Position numbers and translations under genes: made by a program
The notes under the pieces: model-generated
What the model saw: only the letters and a program-made list of their open reading frames with translations
Told to the model about the DNA's origin: nothing
Databases searched by the model: none
Shown here: positions 1-11,706 of the stretch, one piece after another
How the letters are laid out: each line of letters opens with the position of its first letter
Position numbering within the stretch: position 1 is the stretch's first letter
DNA from: Fragum whitleyi
Taxonomy: Eukaryota; Mollusca; Bivalvia; Cardiida; Cardiidae
Length of the DNA stretch: 64,000 nt
Reading direction: 5' to 3'
Assembly (NCBI GenBank): GCA_948146395.1
Contig: OX411547.1
Span: 28,147,114 to 28,211,113, forward strand

Positions 1-348
1 TGATGATAGATTTCACAGGTACATTTAATGCAGATACCAAAGTCAGGGGTGTGGAAATACGGATTTTCTCCACTTGTCTCTGGTCAAGTAAAAGAGGATA
101 TTTTACTTGTCCAAAATCAAAATTAAATTGTCCGCAAAAAAGGAGAATAGATGGATTTTGAGAAAACATTGTTTTTAAAGAAGAAAATACTGCAATTCAG
201 CAAGAGGCCCCGTAAAATGTACTAGTCCGCAGGTTCTCCCAAAGTGGAAGGATATGACAAGATTTATTGTTATCAATGATGATCAAACTTTTGAAACTTT
301 AGCCATTTAGTAAGCATCTGTGTTTCACCAGTGCATCTTGTTTTTCAG

Positions 349-708
349 ATGATTAAAGCAATACAAGTGTTAAGAATTCATCTAATGGAATTAGAGAAAG
401 TCAGTGATCTATGCAAAGACTTCTGTACGAGGTACACAAACTGTTTAAAAGGCAAACTACAAAGTGAAAATTTGTTAAGAACAGAGTCAGACTATGATCA
501 GTCAATGTTCGACGAGCCACCTCCAGAGACGACTACAAAACCAGCGCAAAATATTGTCACATCATCACCGGGAAACGTCATACTACAGCAGCCATTTCAG
601 AATAGCCTGGGGACCATGCCTACACTAGGACCTGGTCAGTTGATGTCAGGGGGGACAGTCTATCAGATGGTCCAGACTGCTCAGGGACTTGTAGCACAAC
701 CTGTACAG
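349..708 (+). CDS. PKNOX: PKNOX coding exon A (end of Meis/PKNOX N domain and linker)
   Basis: The acceptor is TTTTTCAG at 341-348 and the donor GTACTT starts at 709. The exon holds 120 whole codons in phase 0. The first 45 residues resemble vertebrate PKNOX1/2 closely ([18 protein letters not shown]). The rest is a Q/G/T-rich linker ending in VAQPVQ. Reading on past 708 meets a stop within five codons, which supports the donor. The preceding 348 bases are intron with no coding signal. Confidence 0.92.
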
Positions 709-3700
709 GTACTTAGCACATGAATTATTATGTTATCATTACCAGACAAAAAATTCACAGTTGCAGACTACATATTAAAATTAATGAAGTTTGATCATTT
801 CTTTTTCTCACATAGATCTACTTTTCGTTTATAATGAGCAGCCATTACAGATATCCTTGTGCTACACATGTGTAGGATCATAATGATAGCACATTATCTT
901 TCTAATATTATCATCTGGGTGTTAGAAAAAAAAGGTTTAATGAGCTAAGTAGGTGCTTATGTGAAAATATGAATCTGTTACTCAATTTTGTTTGAGACAA
1001 GCTGATCTTAACCTTGTCTAAAATTGAAAAGTTTAAGCTCGCTTAATTATTTTTCAATTCTAGACTCGGTTGAGATCAGTTTGTCTCAAATAAAATCTCA
1101 TGACAGATCCTATATATCTCCCTGAGTAGGAAATATCTATGCTTGTCTCTGGGGTGTAAGAAAGCAGTATTTCCTTTACTTAGATCAAAGTGGAAATTTT
1201 GTCTTATCTAGATCTTTATTTCAGATCCAATTTCTATCTTTAGAGTATTCAGCATGGAAAAAAGGAACAAAGTTAAAGTCTCTCACAGCATTTTGAATAT
1301 AGTAAGAGAAATTCGTGTCATATTATTTTTCATTGCAGATTCAACCAACCATAACATCAATAGCTCCGCCTCTTATCCATGGAGGTACTCCCCTTTCTCA
1401 ACTGGGTGTGCCTGCTCCACCTATTCCATCAACCAACACAACTTCAAATAACAACAGTAGGTATTTAAAAGATGAGAAAGCTTTCTATTGGTGTATTGTT
1501 TTGCCATTGTCTGAAAAAAACTTATGTGAACTAAACATTTTTTCTTAACTTAAACACTATTCAAGTTCTATAATACTCTTATTTAGCATAGGGATTCTTT
1601 CTCATAGATACTTATCTTTGAAAGACAAGGTCATCTGACAAAGTTAAGGTCAATTATCAAGGTCAAACTTACATTAAAAAATTTCTGGGGTATTAGTGTT
1701 TTTATGAAGACATCCTGTTTCCCATGAAATATTGTTAAAGACTTTGTTGAATTTAGATCTTTTTTAGCTCACCTGAGCACGAAGTGCTCATGTGAGCTAT
1801 TGTGATCACCTTTCGTCCGGCGTCCGTCCGTCGGTCGTCAGTCGTCGTCCGTCGTCCGGCGTCCGTCAACAATTTCTTTAAACGACATATCCTCCTAAAC
1901 TACTGGGCCAATTAACTCCAAATTTTACAGAAATGTTGCTTAGGTGGTCCCCTTCAAAAATAGCTAAAAGAATTGAAATCCATGAAAAACTCTGGTTGCT
2001 ATGGCAACAAAAGGTGAAATTTTAAGAAAATCTAAAAAATTCTTCTTCTTCTCAACCAGTAGTCCTACAGACTTAGAACTTGGCATGGATGATCAGTCCA
2101 TAGACCTAAATAAAAATAGCTAAAATTATAACTTTTGGGCCACCAGGTGCGGAGCACCAGGGGGGAGGGGGGAGTACTTTGGGTAAATTTTGTTATCTTT
2201 AAGTTTCTTCTTCTTCGGAACCAGGAGCCCTACAGACTTGAAAATTGGTATGGATGATCAGCATATGGACCTTTTTATGAATAGCTAAAATCATGACTGT
2301 AGATTCACCAGGTGCGGAGCATCAGGGGGGAGAGGGTAGTACTTTTGTGAAAATTGTGTAATCTTTAACCTTCTTCTTCTTCTGAACCACAAGCCCTACA
2401 GTCTTGAAAATTGGCATGGAGGATCAGCTCATACACCTTAATTTAAATACCTGAAATTATATCTTTTGGGTCACCAGGTGCGGAGCATTAGGGGGGGAGG
2501 GGGTAGTACTTTGGGTAAATTTTGTAATCTTTAAGTTTCTTCTTCTTCGGAACCAGGAGCCCTACAGACTTGAAAATTGGCATGGATGATCAGCATATGG
2601 ACCTTAATAAAAATAGCTTAAATAATATCTGTTGGGCTGCCAGGTGCGGAGCACCAGGGGGGAGGGGGGGGGGAGTACTTTTTTGAAAATTTTATCTTTA
2701 AGTTTCTTCTTCTTCGGAACCAGGAGCCCTTCAGACTTGAATATTGGTATGGATGATCAGCATATGGACCTTTATATAAATAGCTAAAATCATGACTGTA
2801 GATTCACCAGGTGCGGAGCATCAGGGGGGAGAGGGTAGTACTTTTGTGAAAATTGTGTAATCTTTAACCTTCTTCTTCTTCTGAACCACAAGCCCTTTAG
2901 ACTTGAAAATTGGCATGGATGATCAGCTCATAGACCTTAATAAAAATAGCTAAAATAATATCTGTTTGGCTGCCAGGTGCGGAGCACCAGGGGGGAGGGG
3001 GGGGGGAGTACTTTTTTGAAAATTTTATCTTTAAGTTTCTTCTTCTTCGGAACCAGGAGCCCTTCAGACTTGAATATTGGTATGGATGATCAGCATATGG
3101 ACCTTTATATAAATAGCTAAAATCATGACTGTAGATTCACCAGGTGCGGAGCATCAGGGGGGAGAGGGTAGTACTTTTGTGAAAATTGTGTAATCTTTAA
3201 CCTTCTTCTTCTTCTGAACCACAAGCCCTACAGACTTGAAAATTAGCATGGATGATCAGCTCATAGACCTTAATAAAAATAGCTAAATAAAATCTGTTGG
3301 GCTGCCAGGTGCGGAGCACCAGGGGGGAGGGGGGAGTACTTTTGTGAAAATTTTGTAATCTTTTACCTTCATCTTCTTCTGAAGCAGGAGCCTGACAGAT
3401 TTGAAAATTGGCATGGATGATCAGCATATGGACCTTAATAAAAATAGCTAAAATCATGACTGTAGATTCACCAGGTGCGGAGCATCAGGGGGGAGAGGGT
3501 AGTACTTTGGGTAAATTTTGTAATCTTTAAGTTTCTTCTTCTTCGGAACCAGGAGCCCTACAGACTTGAAAATTTGCAATGATAATCAGCATATGGACCT
3601 TTATATGAATAGCTAAAATCATGACTGTAGTTTCACCAGGTGCGGAGCATCAGGGGGGAGAGGGTAGTACTTTTGTGAAAATTTTGTAACTTTAACCTTC

Positions 3701-6700
3701 ATCTTCTAATGATCCAGGAGCCCTATAGACTTCAATATTGGCATGGGTGATAAGAATATGGATCTTAAATGAAATAGCTAAAATCATGAATGTAGGGTTG
3801 CCAGATGCGGAGCATTAGGGGGGAGGGGGTAGTACTTTGGATCAATTTTGAAATCTTTAACCTTATTCTTCTTCTGGATCAGGAACCCTACAGACTTGAA
3901 AATTGTTATAGGTGATCAATATATGGACATTAATAAAAATAGCTAAAATCAGAACTGCTGTGTCACCAGGTGCTGAGTGTCTTGGGGAAGGGGTAGTACT
4001 TTGGATCATTTTTGAAATCTTTAAACTTCTTCTAATGAACCAAGAGTCCTACAGACTTGAAAATTGGTATGGATGATCAGCATATGGATATATATTGAAT
4101 TAGCCAAAATCATGACTGTAGATTCACCAAGTGCATAGCATCTTGGGGGAGGGGGAGTGCCTTGTTGAGAATTTTGAATCCCTACAGCCTTTATATTTGA
4201 CATGGATTATTCAACTCATTAAAGAAAACTTTAAAAGTCTCAGACTCAGACTCAGATTGTATATCTGATCACAGACCTTCTATGAAAAAAGATTAAATAA
4301 ATAATGATCAGGGGAGGAGCAGGGGGGGGGGATTATTTCAAATGTTATCTGATTGAATAAGTGAAAGTCTCTTTTCTGTGGTTGCATGGACATACCTAGG
4401 TAATGAAGCTTTTTTCTCAGGTGAGCGACCCAGGGCCAACGGCCCTCTTGTTTCCAATTGCCAGCCAGTAAATTTGTTTGAATATCTGTGTGTCTAACGA
4501 GGGTCTCTATGGTACCTTAAAATCATTATAAAGCTTTGCTGGAATCCTCTAAAAGCTTTATTCTGCTTGTAAAACCTTTAAAGTTGTATTTGAAGAATAA
4601 AGCTTTAATTTGTGAAATTAAGTATCTTCAGTAATCATTAACCCAACAATTTTGTATTTGAACCTACATGTGACATTTCCAACAATTTCATTGGTGCACA
4701 AAGCAAAACCTCTGGCCAGTCTGTGCATCTGCACAGTCAGACCAGAGTCTTCACCATGTGGGCTATTGAAAGTAGAGGTCTCAAACTATCTATAGACATT
4801 TGTGTAATTTTTAGCTCACCTGAGCACGGTGAGCTATTGTGATCGTAAAATGTGCGTCGTCTGTCGTCCACAATTTCTTTAAACATCTTCTCCTCCTAAA
4901 CCAGTGGGCCAATGTTGATGAACCTTGGCAGGGATGTTCCTTGGGTCAAGCTCTACCAAAGTTGTTCAAATAATTGAAATCCACCCTTAACTCTCCCTTT
5001 ACCATTAACAAAAAGGGTGAAAATATGAAAATCTCTAAAAATCTTCTTCTCTGAAACTAGAAGGCAGACAGCTTTCATATTTGGTATGTAGCATCATCTA
5101 GCGGACCTCTTCCAAGTTTGTTCATATCAAGACCCTTGGGTCATATTTGGGGTTTGCCCGGGCCCAACCCTTTTTACATAGAATCAAAGATCGAAAATCT
5201 TTAAAAAACTTCTTCTCTGAAACCAGATGGCAGACAGCTTTCATATTTGGTATGTAGCATCACCTAGTGGGCCTCCACCAAGTTTTTATATCAAGACCCT
5301 TGTGTCATATTTGGGCTTTGCACGGGTGCATCCCTTTAGCTCTTATGAGCACGAAGGGTAATAAAATGAAAATCTTGAAAATTATTCTTCTATGAAACCA
5401 GAAGGCAGACAGCTTTCATATTTGGTATGTAGCATCATCTAGTGGACCTCTACTAAGTTTGTTCATATCAACACCCTAGGATCATATTTGGGCTCCATCC
5501 GGGCGCAACCCATTTTACATAGAATCAAAGAGCGAAAATCTTTTAAAATCTTCTTTAATTGAAATCAGAGGGCACACTGCTTTCATTTTTGGTATGTAGC
5601 ATCATCTAGTGGGCCCCTACCAAGTTTGTTCAATCAAGACCCTTGGGTCATATTTGGTCTCCACCGGGGCGCATCCCATTCAGCTCATCTGAGCACAATG
5701 GGTGAAAAAAGGAAAACCTTCAAAAATCTTCTTCTCTGAAACCAGAAGGCTGACAGCTTTCATATGTAGTATGTAGCATAATCTTATGGGCCTCTTCCAA
5801 GTTTGTTCATATTAAGACCCTGGTGTCACATTTGGGGTCCACCCGGGTGCATCCCTTTTTACATAGAATCAAAGAGCAAAAAGGCATATATGTCTTGATC
5901 TTCGCTGAAAACATTCAATGGTATTGATTTTAGGCAATTATCTTCTTTTTGACATCTGCCTATCCAATTAATGTGATGTCCCAGGGGTCAAAGAGACTCA
6001 GGTGAGCGATCCAGGACCATCTTGGTCCTCTTGTTTAATTGCATTGTTTGTTAGTTCAGGATGCTCAAAGTGTGCACCTCAAACAAAGATCGAATTGTCG
6101 GAATTGTCATACACAGGCTTATTTAAAGTTTCTGTATTTTAAGAAGTGGACCGATACAATAACTTTATGTGAGCACAAGGAAGAAGCATAATATGAAGTG
6201 TATACTGAATACTGTTTACTCTAGGATTAGTTTGTTTGACTTGTTACAACACATACATATTTTAATTTTGATAAACTGAAGATTTATAGATCTGGAAAAT
6301 ATTGCCTACAAAAAGTAGAAGCAGCTGTTAACCAGTTTTTTATAGGCCCGAAGGGTCGTATTATGTTATGGCCTTGGTCCTCTGTCCATCTGTCTGTCTG
6401 TCTGTCCGTCTGTTAGCAATTTTTCGTGTGCGCAACTCCTCCTAAACTATCAATGGGAATGAGCTGAAACTTGGCACAATTACTCCCTATGATGTCTCGT
6501 TGGGCATAAGACCTTTGGAATTCAAATCGCTCCAGTCATTCCTGAGAAATCTTGAATTATCTGCCCTTTAATATAACCAAAATCACTGTTTTTTGTGTGC
6601 GCAACTCCTCCTAAACTATCAATGGGAATAAGCTGAAACTACACACAATTACTCCTTATGATGTCTAGTTATGCATAAGAACTTTATATTTAAATGTTAT

Positions 6701-9700
6701 TGCACCAGTTGTCTGTCTGTCTGTTTGCAATAATTTTAGCTATCATTCAAGCTCTCGTTACTGACAAGCCCCATCGGGCGTATATGCGCCGCTCTGCGAA
6801 GCTCTTGTTTCTCTTTTTCCCTCCCTTTTCAAGCCCTTGGTGATACAGTATGAAATATTCGCTTGTCATTTTCTACATCTGCCAATTTGTTCTTTGCAAA
6901 AACTGTCTTTTCTGATAATTTGAGTAAGGATCCTCTTGAAAATTGTTAATTCTTTGCTGCAGTTGTAAATACCCTGATGAGCCCAGGCAGCTTTGATTCA
7001 GACGACGAAGACTCTGGCAAGAAGAAAAACAAGCGAGGAGTTCTTCCAAAATCAGCTACACAGATCATGAAATCTTGGCTCTTCCAACACATCGTGGTAA
7101 GACAAAAAATAATATTTCTTTTGTTAGAGATTTTCTTATGAACCAGGGTTCGACACTAAGGGGAGTCTGGGAGTCCATTTCTGGGAGTCCAATGGACTCC
7201 TTTATCATAAAAGAGAATCAGGTTTACAATCCAGAGAAACGTTTCTTAGTTTTGGAGGTCATATTGTGGAAAAGAAGAAATTGCTTGTCACAAGCAATTT
7301 ATTCTTTTCCACATTATTCCCCCTACTGTAAAATTTTGACTCCTTACTTTTAGCTTTGACTCCTTACTCACTGAAGTTAGTGTCAAACCCTGTGAACTGT
7401 TTCCAAATCAAAATTCCCTTTAAAAATAAACAAAACATTTGCAATAACTTTTGAAACTTGTATTAGAGCCTTTATATTCTCCATGGGCAATTCTAGTGAA
7501 GTTTTCCTATTGGGAACAAGATAATTATGATCTGAACCATTCTCATGCTGTTTCTCGACATAGTTCTGCCCCACAAAGAGCTTTTGCAGATGGTAAAGAC
7601 TAATATTGGCCTGCACTCTACCAAAACTTGGATGGATTTTATACAAACTGGTTGAAATGCCCCCCAAAATTGGCAATTTGTTTGACAAAATTAAGATTCT
7701 GTAGGATTAGGGTTAGAGGTAAAGTTCAAATATGGCAGTTTGAACAAAGTCCCTCTATTAATTAACTGCAGAAGTGCAGAACAGATCCTGGTAGGGTAGG
7801 GAGGATGTAGAGGATAATCTTTCATTTCAGTATGAGATTGATTTATATTTCATTGAGAGAACAACAAAAGCTATATTCTCACAAGTGGCAGAGACACAAG
7901 AGAAAATATAGCTTATGTAGGTCACGAAATGAAATATTAATCAATCTTATTCAAAAGAAAAAATATGGAATTTTTTGGACAAATTTTCTTGTGTCCTTCA
8001 TGATGAAGTCACTTATTGGGCTCAGCATAGTGTCAGATAGGGTGAATTGAACCAAAGTGGGGTATAATTTTTTTGATAATTTCACTGGTCAGGTGGTGAG
8101 TTTATCTAAAGATAACCTCATCTTATTTCTCTATAATCCACAAAAAAGCATTAAACAGCAGATTATAATTTAAAATAAGATTACAATGTATTTAGTCATT
8201 TTATTTTTCAGCACCCTTACCCAACAGAGGATGAGAAAAGACAAATAGCATCACAAACAAATCTTACACTACTTCAAGTCAATAACTGGTAAATATAGAT
8301 TTCTGATATATTGAAGTGAAGGTTAGGACATACAAAACGGTAAGTTTGTTTAACTAGTGGCCTTGGAGTGTCTTTACTACTTCAAAGGCAGATGGCAAAA
8401 TGGATTTTATTGAATATAGAAACGATGAAAATTAAAGTACAGATAATATTTAGGGGGGAAGGGGGGGGGAGAGAAAATGTTGATTATCAGCATTTTTTAT
8501 CAATGTAGGCTAAGCTACTCATATGATCATAGAAACCAGGTTTTATTTTGGGAAAGAATAACTTTTAGAAGGGAACTTTCTTAATCCAGTTGGGGACTCC
8601 TGTATTGCATTGTAATACAACATGACTTTGTTATTTGGGGTGTTCAAACATTGAATCAGAAAAATAAAAGGTTTTTAAGGAAAAAAGTAAATAAGCTTGT
8701 GCATGACATTTTCAACAATTTCAAATGTGTGCCAATCAAAGACTCTGACTAGTTTGTGCATGTGCACAGTCTGACCAGAGTCTTTACTTTGCGTTTTGTA
8801 GATAGATCAGGTCTCAAAGTAACTAGAGCCATTCAAGCAATATTCTAATTACATTATTTGGCTATCTATGCTGCTCAACATTTGTCCCTCACACACACAT
8901 TAGTCGTTGGAAATATCACGCACAGGCTCAATTTGATCTGTCTCAGCCCTTGTCATCCTGGATAAAAATCTTGTACTAAAATCAAAGTGCTGAAACTGGA
9001 TGCACTGATTATGGGTCAGTATTTCCTTCGAATATATCAGATTAAGATAGTTCTGACTTAATAAGGAAAAGAAGGTGGCATAGACTAAAATATGGGTAGT
9101 CTGACCTTTGTCTATACCTCCTGTATGATAAGGGTTAATAGTGGTTTAATGGTAAATGTATAAAATATATTTATAAGGAAACAGCTATTTAAAGAAAATA
9201 TGACTCATTTAATTCAAATTTGTAGTTGCTTTCAATAAGGAAGTTTAAAAGCAAACCCTCAATCTGTGAACTTTTTTTTTCAGGTTTATAAATGCGAGAC
9301 GACGGATCCTCCAACCGATGCTGGATGCTGGAAATCCTGACCAATCAAAAGCCAAGAAAGCCAAACCACAAAGTAAACCATCACAGAGATTCTGGCCCTT
9401 CACAACTAGTAGTTCAGACAGTTCTACCAGTGCTTCGGTTAAATCGGGATCTTCCCCTCTTATCACGTCAGATGGACAGACAATCATTTTACCTCCAAAT
9501 ACATGTATGTTTTTATTTTAACTCAGAATAGTTAACTTATCACCTATTGTATACTTTAGAATTCTTATAGAACTCCATGCTCTAAAATAACCGCACCCCC
9601 TCTTCAGACGTCAATATGGATCTTTTTTTTTTTTTTTTTTCCAAAAAAATTGAAGCCTCTGATAATCCCCACAAAGTCAATGTCAGGGATTGTGCTATCT

Positions 9701-11706
9701 TTTTGGGGGTCATTGATCCCTTGAACATAAAATTCTGGGAGTCAAAACTGGATTAAAAAGGGTCAAAAAGGAGCAAAACATGGAAACTTATCTGTCTTTA
9801 AAGTAATCTATAAAAGTGGAACAACATAAACAATAAAGTGTAGACAGACTTTGCCAGCCTGTGCATCTGCACAGTCTCAGAGGTACAGAGAAGAAGGGGA
9901 CAAAGCCAGTCTAAGATTTTTATTTCTCAATGAAACCCAATGTTGTGGGTACTCATTTGAATTGTCCCGATGAGTACCAGCAACATGGGACTTGTGCTAT
10001 AATTAATGAAATATTTCGATCTAAAATTGAAAAATACCGTTCTATCTGTAGCTCTGCAGTCTGTCTAGAGTCCTCAATTTAATCTTTATAGATATATAAG
10101 GTCTTAAAGTGTCTTTAGATAGACAGTGAATCTTCTAATTACACTCAGTGACTTGTTGCGATGTTGATTGCTTGCCACCTCATGCTTGTAACTTTGTTTT
10201 AGGTTGTTGGAAATGTCACACACAGACTCATATCTGTGTATGACACTCCAAACTATTATACATGTGTGGTAAATTGAAATTTAGCAGCCATAAAATTTAG
10301 ATAATGTTCTAATAGGGGAAGCTACTTGAAGCTCTGCAAAGTAAAGACAAATTAGACTGCAAAGCACAGAATGATCTCAGACTTCACTTGGCACAAGAGT
10401 TGAATAATTGAATTTGTTTAAAGTGTCACAGTTAAGTTTTAATAACTCATCATAAAATAAAAAAGGTCACATTGCAAATTACTTCGGCTTTCTAGAAGAT
10501 GAAATGCTCATACTTGGAATGATATTAGGTATAATCAGAATACAAGGTCAGTGTCAATGATTATGTTATGCTGTTTTGGGGCTATTTGTTTCACTTTGCA
10601 GTCAATTAACCCTTTGCTGTTTTATCCCTGCTTTTAATGCGTCTGTGATTTTATGATTGAGAAAACATTGTGAAAAAAGAAGAAATTGCTTCAGACAAGC
10701 AATTTCTTCTTTTTCCACACTATTTTCTACCCTACTGAATGGTTATTTTTCAAATTAAATCCTTTTTAAATTTTCGTCTGCAAAACCTTTGAATTTTGAC
10801 AGGTCCAAAATTTTGTAAAACAGGGAAGGATTAATAAAAACAGTCGCTTAATAGACATAGTCATTTGAGCAAGATGGACTGTACAGTAAGTATCTTATAA
10901 ATGAGCCAGTGCATGACATTTTCAATAATTTCAAAAATGCACCAGCTTAGCAAGAGTTTTCACTTTGGCGCTTTATAGATAGATAAGTTGATGAAGTATC
11001 TTTTGATAGACAGCAAATCTTCTAATTACACTCATGGATAGGCTGATAATAGTTTGCCACCTCCTACATGTTTCAAATTGTTGGGCCAATACATGTGTGG
11101 TCAGGAGAAATTTAGTAGCCTTAAAATTTAGAACATTTTCAGATAGTGTCAAGCTATTTGAAGCTCTTTAAAGTTAAGATGAATTAGAGTGCATTGCACA
11201 GAATGATCTCAGACTACATTTGGCTCAAGAGTTTTTGTTGAATTTGTTGAATTTATTTAAAGTGTAACACTGAAACTTAAATAACTAATAAATAATAGAA
11301 AACGTCACATTGAACAATACTTCAACCTTCTAGAATATATAACATGCTAATATTTGGAAGTATATTAGATCTGATTTATATGCAAGGTCAAGGTCATTCA
11401 ACAATGTCAAGATTGCTCATCAAGATCAAACGGATTATATTATGCTGTTTGGGGGCTATTTGATTCACTTTGAAGTCAAATAAATGTGACATTGAACCTT
11501 ATAACCATTCAAACTCATTTACAGTTTCACAACAAGGCAGGGAAGAGACACTGACAGAAATGGTACCTGCTTCTTTGTTTCCTGTCAGAGATAGGTCACC
11601 GTCATCGCCAGGGATAAACGAGAAAGACAATAATAGTGATAACAACAACAACAACAGTCAAAATACAGATTGTAGTGAAGCGAGCGAGAATGAGGATTTG
11701 ACGTGA
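349..11706 (+). CDS. PKNOX: PKNOX/Prep-type TALE homeobox transcription factor, 3' six coding exons (5' partial)
   Basis: Exons 349-708, 1339-1456, 6963-7096, 8212-8288, 9284-9504 and 11525-11706 join in phase to 363 residues plus TGA. All five introns are GT-AG. Residues 1-45 match the end of the Meis/PKNOX N-terminal domain ([17 protein letters not shown]). A Q/T/P-rich linker follows. Residues about 181-243 are a TALE homeodomain with the PYP loop extension (206-208) and WFINARRR (230-237). The flanking sequences [16 protein letters not shown] and ILQPMLDA are PKNOX rather than Meis or TGIF. The tail is S/N-rich and acidic. Proteins of this family are nuclear, bind TGACAG-like sites and pair with PBX/Exd. 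Earlier exons for the first part of the N-terminal domain must lie upstream of the window. The linker and tail are less conserved, so their exact exon edges are a little less certain than the homeodomain exons. Confidence 0.93.
985..1096. repeat. Foldback (imperfect palindrome) in PKNOX intron
   Basis: About 53-base arms starting TTTTGTTTGAGACAA and ending TTGTCTCAAATAAAA pair with few mismatches around a short loop near 1040. It is a MITE-like hairpin with no second copy in the window. Confidence 0.7.
1339..1456 (+). CDS. PKNOX: PKNOX coding exon B (proline/threonine linker)
   Basis: The acceptor is TTTTTCATTGCAG and the donor is A|GTAGGT at 1457. I chose it over the CAGTAG|GTATTT site four bases later because only 1456 leaves one base, which makes ATT (Ile) with the first two bases of the next exon and keeps frame. 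It encodes 39 residues rich in P, T and S ([15 protein letters not shown]) and has no recognised domain. Confidence 0.85.
1761..4453 (-). mobile_element. Pearl/Helentron-like non-autonomous element, 166-bp cores
   Basis: The left end is TTTTTAGCTCACCTGAGCAC with a GAGCAC...GTGCTC hairpin, then a CGTCC-rich stretch (1816-1865). It continues with about 12 tandem cores of about 166 bp marked by CACCAGGTGCGGAGC at 2141, 2306, 2472 and so on, and ends GGGCCAACGGCCCTCTTGTTT. It lies wholly in a PKNOX intron. In the usual orientation for such elements the 5' end is the AACAAGAG side, hence the - strand. The cores carry G-runs (GGGGGGAGGGGG). Confidence 0.75.
4664..4800. mobile_element. MITE family 1 fragment
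   Basis: It shares GTGACATTTCCAACAATTTC and GTGCATCTGCACAGTC...ACCAGAGTCTT with the complete copy at 37625-37875. The right half is missing, apparently cut by the next element. Confidence 0.65.
4808..6036 (-). mobile_element. Pearl/Helentron-like element, about 170-bp cores
   Basis: The left end TTTTTAGCTCACCTGAGCAC is the same terminal type as the element at 1761, but the cores differ. Here the repeat contains GGCAGACAGCTTTCATATTT and GTTCATATCAAGACCC (copies at 5063, 5229, 5404, 5571). It ends GGTGAGCGATCCAGGACCA...GGTCCTCTTGTTT. Confidence 0.72.
6336..6810 (-). mobile_element. Short pearl-like element, second terminal type
   Basis: It starts TTTTTATAGGCCCGAAGGG, followed by CTGT/CCGT repeats (6387-6413). 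It has about two cores with CAACTCCTCCTAAACTATC and ends GGGCGTATATGCGCCGCTC...GCTCTTGTTT. It has the same plan as its neighbours but unrelated ends. Confidence 0.6.
6963..7096 (+). CDS. PKNOX: PKNOX coding exon C (acidic stretch and first half of homeodomain)
   Basis: The acceptor is TTTGCTGCAG and the donor is GTG|GTAAGA. It encodes an acidic [10 protein letters not shown] segment, then [11 protein letters not shown] and helix 1 of the homeodomain up to SWLFQHIV. The preceding 5.5-kb intron contains three pearl-like elements and a MITE fragment. Confidence 0.95.
7262..7318. repeat. Short hairpin (GAAGAAATTGCTTG family)
   Basis: GTGGAAAAGAAGAAATTGCT pairs with AGCAATTTATTCTTTTCCAC around a five-base loop. 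It is the central hairpin of MITE family 2, here without that family's outer ends. Confidence 0.6.
7850..7960. repeat. Dispersed repeat, copy 1 (pair with 12005-12108)
   Basis: Both copies share TCATTGAG-GAACAACAAAAGC, an internal AGCTATATT...AATATAGCT hairpin and ATGAATCAATCTTA-like sequence. This is probably an old MITE. This copy lies in a PKNOX intron and the other beyond the PKNOX stop. Confidence 0.55.
8212..8288 (+). CDS. PKNOX: PKNOX coding exon D (TALE loop and helix 2)
   Basis: The acceptor is TTATTTTTCAG and the donor is TG|GTAAAT, splitting the Trp codon. It encodes [15 protein letters not shown] up to LLQVNNW and includes the three-residue TALE insertion. It is near identical to known PKNOX proteins over 26 residues. 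Confidence 0.97.
8693..8930. mobile_element. MITE family 1, nearly complete copy in PKNOX intron
   Basis: Its left arm (GCTTGTGCATGACATTTTC) and right arm (GTTGGAAATATCACGCACAGG) are inverted repeats like those of the copy at 37625-37875. It also has the internal TGCATGTGCACAGTCTGACC segment. Confidence 0.7.
9284..9504 (+). CDS. PKNOX: PKNOX coding exon E (recognition helix and basic tail)
   Basis: The acceptor follows a T-run (CTTTTTTTTTCAG) and the donor is ACAT|GTATGT. The first base completes Trp, giving [20 protein letters not shown]-rich segment with the family motif QRFWPF follows, then serine-rich sequence. One base is left at the end and completes Phe with the last exon. Confidence 0.93.
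9834..9900. mobile_element. MITE family 1 fragment
   Basis: AGCCTGTGCATCTGCACAGTC matches the interior of family 1. The ends are not recognisable. Confidence 0.4.
10020..10605. repeat. Tandem segmental duplication in last PKNOX intron, copy 1
   Basis: It aligns with 10905-11483 over most of its length. Shared blocks include TCTTCTAATTACACTCA, ACATGTGTGGT, GCACAGAATGATCTCAGACT and TATGCTGTTTTGGGGCTATTTG. It contains remains of MITE family 1 (GTTGTTGGAAATGTCACACAC). It is interrupted at its right end by a family 2 MITE. Confidence 0.75.
10606..10834. mobile_element. MITE family 2 with central hairpin
   Basis: The ends are TTAACCCTTTGCTGTTTTA and (inverted) a degenerate TTAATCCTTCCCTGTTTTAC. 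The centre is a hairpin of AGAAGAAATTGCTT with AAGCAATTTCTTCT. The same element lies at 15459-15685 in opposite orientation. Confidence 0.78.
10905..11483. repeat. Tandem segmental duplication in last PKNOX intron, copy 2
   Basis: This is the second copy of 10020-10605 and ends about 40 bases before the last coding exon. Copy 1 has no trace of a matching exon because the MITE sits at that point. Divergence between the copies looks moderate, so the event is old. Confidence 0.72.
11525..11706 (+). CDS. PKNOX: PKNOX last coding exon (S/N-rich C-terminus and stop)
   Basis: The acceptor is CTCATTTACAG and the phase matches the previous exon. It encodes 59 whole residues with a run of asparagines (AAC repeats) and an acidic end [10 protein letters not shown], then TGA. 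The asparagine run suggests recent AAC-repeat slippage. Low sequence constraint makes homology weak here, so the exon call rests on phase, splice site and the family's acidic tail. Confidence 0.82.
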
